A stretch of DNA of 64,000 nucleotides from Ignavibacteria bacterium (lineage in GTDB: Bacteria > Bacteroidota > Ignavibacteria > Ignavibacteriales > SURF-24). Every line of letters begins with the position of its first letter. Position 1 is the first letter of the stretch. Under the pieces are notes generated by a model, which was not told the origin of the DNA, did not search any database, and saw only the letters and a program-made list of their open reading frames with translations. The stretch spans positions 397,696 to 461,695 of the forward strand of contig JAAXKQ010000001.1 of NCBI GenBank assembly GCA_025612245.1, given 5' to 3'. Of this stretch, positions 59,041 through 64,000 are shown piece by piece. Made by a program: the position numbers and the translations under genes.

Positions 59041-60189
59041 ATGACAATCGGCAGCATAACATTTCTTTCTCTTTCCTTATTCTATCTCACATTTACCCTG
59101 TGGGTCCGCTATGGAATCTCAAGGCTCAGGAAGCTCCCTGTAAAACCCCTGGCCGAGCTGCCAACGGTTTCAGTGCTGGTGCCGGCAAAAAATGAGGAAG
59201 CAAATATTTCCCGGACACTGAAGTCACTTGAAAATCAGAGCTACCCAAGGTCAAAGTTTACTGTCATTATGATAAACGACCGATCAACGGATGCTACCGG
59301 GTCAATTATGAAAGACTTTGCGCTAAGGAATGATAACTTCCGTCTTCTTGAGATCAGGCATTTACCTTCCGGCATTGCGCCAAAGAAACACGCGCTTCAG
59401 ACGGCTATTGCACAGGCGGAATCGGAAATTATTGTTACTACCGATGCCGACTGCATTCATTCGCCTGAATGGCTTATGAATATGACCGGTCACTTTACCG
59501 ACGAGGTTGCACTTGTCACTGCCCTGACAGTTTTTGAACCCGACGACTACACGGTTTTTCATGAACTGCACAGCCTGGACTTTCTTTCACAGGCAGTTGT
59601 TTCTGCCGGCGCAATGGGTGCAGGTCTTCCCCTCATGTGCTCGGCGCCAAACCTGGCCTATAAAAAGAAGGTCTTTGATGAGATCGGGGGCTATGGAAAC
59701 AGGTCCGGCTGCGTCTCGGGTGACGACAACCTGCTCTTGCAGAATCTGGTAAAGGCAGGAAAATATAAAACAGCATTTGCTCTGGGCAAGGATACCATTG
59801 TAAGATCAGTTCCCCCTAAAACCCTAAAAGGCATCTGGCACCAGCGCCTTCGCTGGGGAACGCAGGGAGCCTTCTATCCATTGAAAATAAAGCTGGCCGG
59901 GGCAATTGTATTCTCTTATTATCTTTCTATCGTTCTATCCCCTGTCTTCTATCTTATTGGAACCCCGCTGCAGGTTCTTATAACCATGGGACTATTAAAG
60001 GCTTTCTCTGATTATTTCGTAATCAGCTACGGCTTCAGGGTGCTGGGCATTAGGTTTAAGACCAAGATCTTCTTCCTCCTGTCCCTGGTTCATCCACTGC
60101 TCATAATTCTCACGCTTATAAGCTCTCTTACGATTCCTTTTGACTGGAAGGGATCTAACCTGAGGCCGAAGGTTAAGCAAGCCACGTAG
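59041..60189 (+). CDS. Family 2 glycosyltransferase, membrane-bound, QxxRW type (copy 3)
   Basis: This 382-residue GT2 enzyme, on the plus strand, has an N-terminal helix (about 4-24), SVLVPAKNEEANISRTLKSL, MINDRSTDATG, TTDADCIHS, SGDDNLLLQ and HQRLRWGTQG (Q-x-x-R-W). C-terminal helices cover about 288-370. It lies opposite to the other two copies, 238 nt downstream of their divergent neighbour, and converges on the flippase-like gene at 60200. It probably belongs to the same envelope glycan pathway. Confidence 0.88.
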   Translation: MTIGSITFLSLSLFYLTFTLWVRYGISRLRKLPVKPLAELPTVSVLVPAKNEEANISRTLKSLENQSYPRSKFTVIMINDRSTDATGSIMKDFALRNDNFRLLEIRHLPSGIAPKKHALQTAIAQAESEIIVTTDADCIHSPEWLMNMTGHFTDEVALVTALTVFEPDDYTVFHELHSLDFLSQAVVSAGAMGAGLPLMCSAPNLAYKKKVFDEIGGYGNRSGCVSGDDNLLLQNLVKAGKYKTAFALGKDTIVRSVPPKTLKGIWHQRLRWGTQGAFYPLKIKLAGAIVFSYYLSIVLSPVFYLIGTPLQVLITMGLLKAFSDYFVISYGFRVLGIRFKTKIFFLLSLVHPLLIILTLISSLTIPFDWKGSNLRPKVKQAT

Positions 60190-60199
60190 AGGCAGATTT

Positions 60200-61222
60200 T
60201 TATTCCTCTTTTTTATTTTCTGCGGCAGACCTTTGGAAATTGAAGCCCTTACTTGAATTAAGGAGCAGTATAACACCGGGCATGGATGGGATAAGTACAT
60301 TTATGAAGAAAAGGAATATTGCCGAATTAAAGCCAACTGCCGGCAAGAGTCCTAATTTCACGGCAAAAAATACGGAAGCGCTTTCCCTTATGCCCAGTTC
60401 CCCAAATGTCACGGGCGGAATTACGGCTTTTGCAAAAAAGATCAGCATGCCCATCCAGAAGTAAAGCATTATGTTCCATCCGTTTGAGAAGGCAGCTACA
60501 AGAAAGCCGTACTGAGTAATGTAAGTCAGGTACGTGAAAAAAGTTATAATAGAGACTTCAAGCGAAGTCCTGCCGTTTAATAATTTAAATGACCTGAGGC
60601 CTTCAATAAAGGAACTCAGCCTTCCTGACTTTGAAGCCAGCCTTTTTATCTGCCTTTCCCAGAAATCTGTCCTGAGGGTTGAATATAAATAAAGAACCAG
60701 AAATAAAATAATGACAAAGACAAGCGCACCAAAGCCAGCCCTGCCAATACCGTAAAACGCATGGAGAAATCCTGCGCTTGCAAGTGCCCCGATAAAAAAT
60801 ACAGGTATAAAAGAAAAGAATTTGTCTATCAGTGTAGCCAGCGTAACCTTAAAAGCCTTTTTCTGTGAAAATGCAAGGGCACGCCCTACGTATTCCCCGA
60901 TCCTGAAAGGCGTAATTATACCGGCAGAAAACCCGTAAAATAGTGACGTGAGAACGGATTTTCTTTCCGTTTCCTCTACAATCTCCCGGCAGAGCAGCTG
61001 CCACTTCTTAAACTGTAGATAAATGTTTGCAGAACTCAGCATTAAGGAAAGCGCAATGAGAAAGTAGTTTGCTCCCTTAAGGGCATTGATAATTTCCCTG
61101 AAGCTTACGGCACTGACCAGGTATACAATAAGTCCAATGGCAATAAGTATCTTCAGTAAAGAAGAAAACCTTTCCTTATTCCGTTTTGTAAGGCCACCCG
61201 AAAAACGTATGTTCTTAATCAT
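60200..61222 (-). CDS. Flippase-like integral membrane protein (LPG_synthase_TM family)
   Basis: The 340-residue protein has about eight transmembrane helices and matches the lysylphosphatidylglycerol synthase transmembrane/AglD-type family. Clear signs are YFLIALSLMLSSANIYLQFKKW, GIITPFRIGEYVGRALAF and VIPPVTFGELGIRESASVFFAV, with conserved Pro-x-R-x-G-E. It lacks the C-terminal synthase domain, so it is not MprF. Such proteins are thought to flip or bind lipids and are found with glycosyltransferases. It lies 30 nt downstream of the beta-barrel copy B gene and converges with copy 3 GT2. Confidence 0.85.
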   Translation of the reverse strand: MIKNIRFSGGLTKRNKERFSSLLKILIAIGLIVYLVSAVSFREIINALKGANYFLIALSLMLSSANIYLQFKKWQLLCREIVEETERKSVLTSLFYGFSAGIITPFRIGEYVGRALAFSQKKAFKVTLATLIDKFFSFIPVFFIGALASAGFLHAFYGIGRAGFGALVFVIILFLVLYLYSTLRTDFWERQIKRLASKSGRLSSFIEGLRSFKLLNGRTSLEVSIITFFTYLTYITQYGFLVAAFSNGWNIMLYFWMGMLIFFAKAVIPPVTFGELGIRESASVFFAVKLGLLPAVGFNSAIFLFFINVLIPSMPGVILLLNSSKGFNFQRSAAENKKEE

Positions 61223-61252
61223 ATAGTCTTGTTCTGAATCCCAAATTCAACA

Positions 61253-62134
61253 TTATGGGAAATCCACTGAAAAACCGATTCCGAATTTGTGTATGTTGTC
61301 TTTGTAGTACTCGCTAAACATATTGCTTCCGGCGTAGTAGTTCAAATACAGGAGAACTCCCTTGCCATACCACTGTCCAAATTTCAATCCCGCTACAAGA
61401 TTGTTGTTGCCATGGTAAACGGGTGATCCCATTATATTTATGTAATAGGCCAGGAATAAATTAAAATCTTTCCGGAAAACCTGTCCAAACGGATTATAGT
61501 AAGCATACTCAAAACCCGAGCTGAATGAGTACTTCTTTATGTCCAGCGGTCTTACCAGAGTGGCATAAGTGGGGCCGCCCAGGACCCTCAGCGAATAGCT
61601 CTCATTAAGCCATTCATAACCTGCCAGGAGCTCACCGAAATCCCTTGTAAAAGGAATGGGAGTCTTAGATCCTATCCATTCTTTTCTGACTACATCATAA
61701 TGCCCGTCAACCAGGTGTGCACTGTTGTGAATGATCCTGAATCTTGAGATAAACCTGCCGCCGCTAAAGTCCTTTGAAAAGGCCGCATTGCCTCCGAAGA
61801 AGCCGTCCAGGGCATCTATCTGAAGCCTGTAGCCGCTGTAGCTCGTGGAGTAGGCATAAGCCATAAACTCCAGTCCAAACGTAAGTGCAGCCCTTGAGGC
61901 GGGAAATCCTATCTTCAGGAGGTCTATTGTGTTACCCACGTCAACCTTCAGGTTGGCATCTGAAGGATAGTAAAGAAGTCCAATCCTTGCTTCCTGGTAG
62001 TTTGCCTTAAGCGGCGCAAAATGGAGCCCGGAGGGAGCAAATTCATAGCTTACCGAAGTAGAATCGCTCTGGCTGAATAAAAGCGCCGGGAACAGAAAAA
62101 ACAGGAAAATGTATCTCAACATGCTCTTGCTCAT
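61253..62134 (-). CDS. Putative outer-membrane beta-barrel protein, copy B
   Basis: The 293-residue protein starts with a signal peptide (MSKSMLRYIFLFFLFPALLFS) and ends with FGIGFSVDF, a barrel-like C-terminal strand. It is a paralogue of the protein at 53967-54797. Shared segments are [EQ]-[PA]-R-I-G-[VL]-L, D-[IV]-G-N-[ST]-[LI]-D-L-[VL]-K-I, R-F-R-[LI]-x-H-x-S-A-H-[FL]-V-D-G-H-[FY]-D and a C-terminal G-[IL]-K-F-G followed by G-[RK]-G. Overall it seems to share roughly a third of its residues over the full length, judged by eye. It is the first gene of an operon with the flippase-like gene. Confidence 0.72.
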   Translation of the reverse strand: MSKSMLRYIFLFFLFPALLFSQSDSTSVSYEFAPSGLHFAPLKANYQEARIGLLYYPSDANLKVDVGNTIDLLKIGFPASRAALTFGLEFMAYAYSTSYSGYRLQIDALDGFFGGNAAFSKDFSGGRFISRFRIIHNSAHLVDGHYDVVRKEWIGSKTPIPFTRDFGELLAGYEWLNESYSLRVLGGPTYATLVRPLDIKKYSFSSGFEYAYYNPFGQVFRKDFNLFLAYYINIMGSPVYHGNNNLVAGLKFGQWYGKGVLLYLNYYAGSNMFSEYYKDNIHKFGIGFSVDFP

Positions 62135-62155
62135 ACTATGTAGTTAAATATATGG

Positions 62156-62185
62156 CAAAAATAAGAAAATAATTCCAATTCCAAA
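62156..62185 (-). promoter_or_regulatory. Promoter of the barrel copy B gene
   Basis: On the minus strand TTTG (complement of 62182-62185) and TATTTTTG (complement of 62156-62163) are 18 bases apart, matching the Bacteroidota -33/-7 pattern. The -7 element is 21 bases upstream of ATG 62134, leaving about 15 nt of leader. Confidence 0.55.
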
Positions 62186-62312
62186 CTTTATTTCAGTACA
62201 CCGGCACGTTTTAAGCAAATAATTTCCCGCCATTTAAGGCTTAATCTTTCTTTAAGGAAACAATTTTTTTATATTATAAACACCCAATAGAATTAAGTAG
62301 CAGGAGTGGAAA

Positions 62313-63938
62313 ATGTTCGTAAGTTTCAGTGACCTTCCCGGTCAGCATAACCTTTTTTTGGACTATATGTACGAGTTCGAAAATGTAAAGGAATTCTACC
62401 ACAAAAATTTCCGGGATACTGAATTATTCAAAACCCATTTTCTTGAAGTTGCAGAAAAAAAAAGGAGCCACCGTACTTTGCTGCCGGGCATATTGCACGC
62501 ACAGTATGAGAATTTTACACCATCAAAAAAAACCGTCGAAAATATAGACCTCCTTTCTTCCGATAAGACGCTCGCAGTAGTTACAGGCCAGCAGCTGGGC
62601 TTATACGGGGGACCATTATATACATTTTATAAAATAATTACGGCTATTAAGCTGTGCGCCAGCTTAAGGGAAAAATACGGGGACTTCAATTTTGTCCCTG
62701 TATTCTGGCTTGAAGGCGACGACCACGATTTTGAAGAGGTGCGCTCGGCCAACCTGATCAGTGACAACAATGAAATAGTAAGTGTCGCATACAATGATAA
62801 CGAACCCGCAGAGACTAACCGCGGCAGCATCGGGAAACTTGTCTTTAACGGCAATATTTCCGCTGCAAATGAGGAAGTAAACAGCATCTTAAGGGACAAC
62901 GATTTCAAACCCCGTCTGATGGAAAAGCTTACAGCCTGTTATAAGGAAGGCGAGACTTTTAAGAGCTCCTTCAGAAGACTTTTATTTGATATTTTTGATG
63001 AATACGGGCTCATATTTTTTGACCCGCAGGACATAAAAATTAAGGAAATACTCAAGCCCGTATTCAGGCGGGAGCTTGAAAATTTCAGCGAGCATACAAA
63101 GGAGCTGGTAAAGGTAAGTGCTGAACTGGAAGAGGTATATCATGCACAGGTAAAGGTAAATCCAATTAATCTTTTCCTGGATGACGACGACGGAAGATAC
63201 CTCATTGAGCCCGCAGATGATGATTTCAGGCTGAAATCAAAAAGAAAAAAAATCCTTAAGAATACGCTCCTGGAGATACTGGATTCGAATCCGCAGAAGT
63301 TCAGCCCGAATGTTCTCTTAAGGCCCATATGCCAGGATTATATCTTCCCTACCGCCTTTTACATCGGGGGCCCAGGAGAGATTTCCTATTTCGCACAGGT
63401 TATCCCTCTCTACGGATTTTTTAATGTGCCGCAACCGCTTGTATACCCCAGGTCCTCACTGACAATAGTGGAAAAGACAATTCAGAAAACCATTGATAAG
63501 TACAACCTGCGTTTCAGTGACCTCTTCAGCGACAAGGAAATGCTCTTTGAAAATGTCATTAAATCGATCTCAGATATGCAGTTCGAGCAGGATTTTTCGG
63601 CATGCGAAAAAGAGATGGACCAGGCACTCGACAGGCTTAAAGGAAAGCTTCTTTCAATTGACAAGACATTAAATGATGCCGCCTCCAAGGTCTACGAGAG
63701 AGTCAGTCAGTCGCTTAAGATACTGAAGGACAAGACAAACGAGGCACAGAAGAAAAAGCACGAAGCAACCATCCGGCAGCTCAATAAGGCTTCAAACGTT
63801 TTATTCCCCAATGGCAATTTCCAGGAACGTGAGCTCTCGTTTATTTACTTTGCGCATAAATACGGTTTGGACATAATAAAGTGGATATATAGCGAGCTTG
63901 CAATAAACAGGTTCGAGCACCAGATTACGGAATTGTAA
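62313..63938 (+). CDS. bshC: Bacillithiol synthase (cysteine-adding enzyme)
   Basis: This 541-residue protein matches BshC, which joins cysteine to glucosaminyl-malate in the last step of bacillithiol synthesis. Typical segments are VVTGQQLGLYGGPLYTFYKIITAIKL (written across two strands of the Rossmann-like core), PVFWLEGDDHDFEEV and YIGGPGEISYFAQ, and a long helical C-terminal part (about 400-520) rich in Glu and Lys. Length is normal for the family. ATG 62313 follows CAGGAG at good spacing. The gene is single, flanked by a terminator at its end; bshA and bshB are not in the window. Confidence 0.93.
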   Translation: MFVSFSDLPGQHNLFLDYMYEFENVKEFYHKNFRDTELFKTHFLEVAEKKRSHRTLLPGILHAQYENFTPSKKTVENIDLLSSDKTLAVVTGQQLGLYGGPLYTFYKIITAIKLCASLREKYGDFNFVPVFWLEGDDHDFEEVRSANLISDNNEIVSVAYNDNEPAETNRGSIGKLVFNGNISAANEEVNSILRDNDFKPRLMEKLTACYKEGETFKSSFRRLLFDIFDEYGLIFFDPQDIKIKEILKPVFRRELENFSEHTKELVKVSAELEEVYHAQVKVNPINLFLDDDDGRYLIEPADDDFRLKSKRKKILKNTLLEILDSNPQKFSPNVLLRPICQDYIFPTAFYIGGPGEISYFAQVIPLYGFFNVPQPLVYPRSSLTIVEKTIQKTIDKYNLRFSDLFSDKEMLFENVIKSISDMQFEQDFSACEKEMDQALDRLKGKLLSIDKTLNDAASKVYERVSQSLKILKDKTNEAQKKKHEATIRQLNKASNVLFPNGNFQERELSFIYFAHKYGLDIIKWIYSELAINRFEHQITEL

Positions 63939-63945
63939 TAAAGAA

Positions 63946-63971
63946 AAAGGCCCTCTAAGAAGGGCCTTTCT
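63946..63971 (+). terminator. Intrinsic terminator of bshC
   Basis: AAAGGCCCT (about 63946-63954) and AGGGCCTTT (63961-63969) form a perfect 9 bp stem with a short loop, followed by CT and A/T sequence. It begins 8 nt after the bshC stop codon. Confidence 0.75.
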
Positions 63972-64000
63972 CATAAATACACGTAATTGCAGTTCAAAAA

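Noticed and set aside
60186..60213. Weak AGAGG/CCTCT hairpin followed by T-run between the convergent GT2 copy 3 and flippase genes
   Set aside because: A 5 bp stem with a long loop is too weak to call a terminator with confidence.
1..64000. tRNA, rRNA, CRISPR array, prophage, IS element, integrase or toxin-antitoxin pair
   Set aside because: No cloverleaf-like arms, direct-repeat arrays, transposase or integrase motifs, or terminal inverted repeats were seen in the gaps or coding regions.

Overview
This 64 kb window is a gene-dense bacterial chromosome segment with no tRNA, rRNA, insertion sequence, phage or CRISPR array that I could see. The gene content points to the Bacteroidota/Chlorobiota/Ignavibacteriota group, most likely an Ignavibacteria-type organism. 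The evidence is a secreted protein with a type IX secretion (T9SS) C-terminal sorting domain, two PorV/PorQ-like outer-membrane proteins, a bacillithiol synthase (BshC), an 11-gene complex I operon without nuoEFG, and several upstream regions carrying the Bacteroidota-type TAnnTTTG promoter element. The organism call is inference, because no marker gene fixes it.

Layout. 1-4.4 kb: two lipid/GT28-like glycosyltransferases, a 31-codon membrane mini-gene, a DUF169 protein and a secreted Gly/His-rich protein. 4.4-7 kb: a four-PAS membrane histidine kinase. 7-9.5 kb: an MlaE-MlaF-MlaD (MCE) lipid-transport operon. 9.8-22.9 kb: a large minus-strand signalling block. It holds a Wsp-like chemosensory operon (CheW, CheR-TPR, CheW, MCP, CheA-REC, CheB), followed by a receiver-kinase hybrid, two stand-alone receivers and a three-PAS kinase. 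A candidate small RNA or mini-gene with its own promoter and terminator lies on the opposite strand at 12.4-12.6 kb. 23-29.2 kb: mixed regulators and housekeeping genes (zinc-finger/PP2C phosphatase, degenerate receiver, DUF1232 protein, old yellow enzyme, TrmO, Gfo/Idh/MocA oxidoreductase).

29.3-40 kb: nuoABCDHIJKLMN from a clear promoter to a strong terminator. 40-42.1 kb: cysteine desulfurase, a small unknown protein and an IscA-type protein, closed by a bidirectional terminator. 42.1-49.4 kb: a surface-glycan set (GT9, two GT4-like enzymes, Wzx-like flippase, FemAB/GNAT-like transferase) in which a PorV-like protein heads the minus-strand operon. 49.5-56.9 kb: one probable seven-gene minus-strand operon of GT2, radical SAM, beta-barrel, M50 protease, lipoprotein, T9SS cargo and PorV-like protein. 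57-62.1 kb: NodB-type deacetylase, two more GT2 enzymes, a flippase-like membrane protein and a paralogue of the beta-barrel. 62.3-64 kb: bshC and its terminator.

Three themes stand out. One is a multi-step phosphorelay whose outputs are kinases and bare receivers rather than a diguanylate cyclase. Another is quinone-linked respiration through a complex I with no NADH module encoded alongside. The third is a broad cell-envelope programme (lipid transport, glycan export, T9SS-linked surface proteins) with an uncharacterised paralogous barrel pair.
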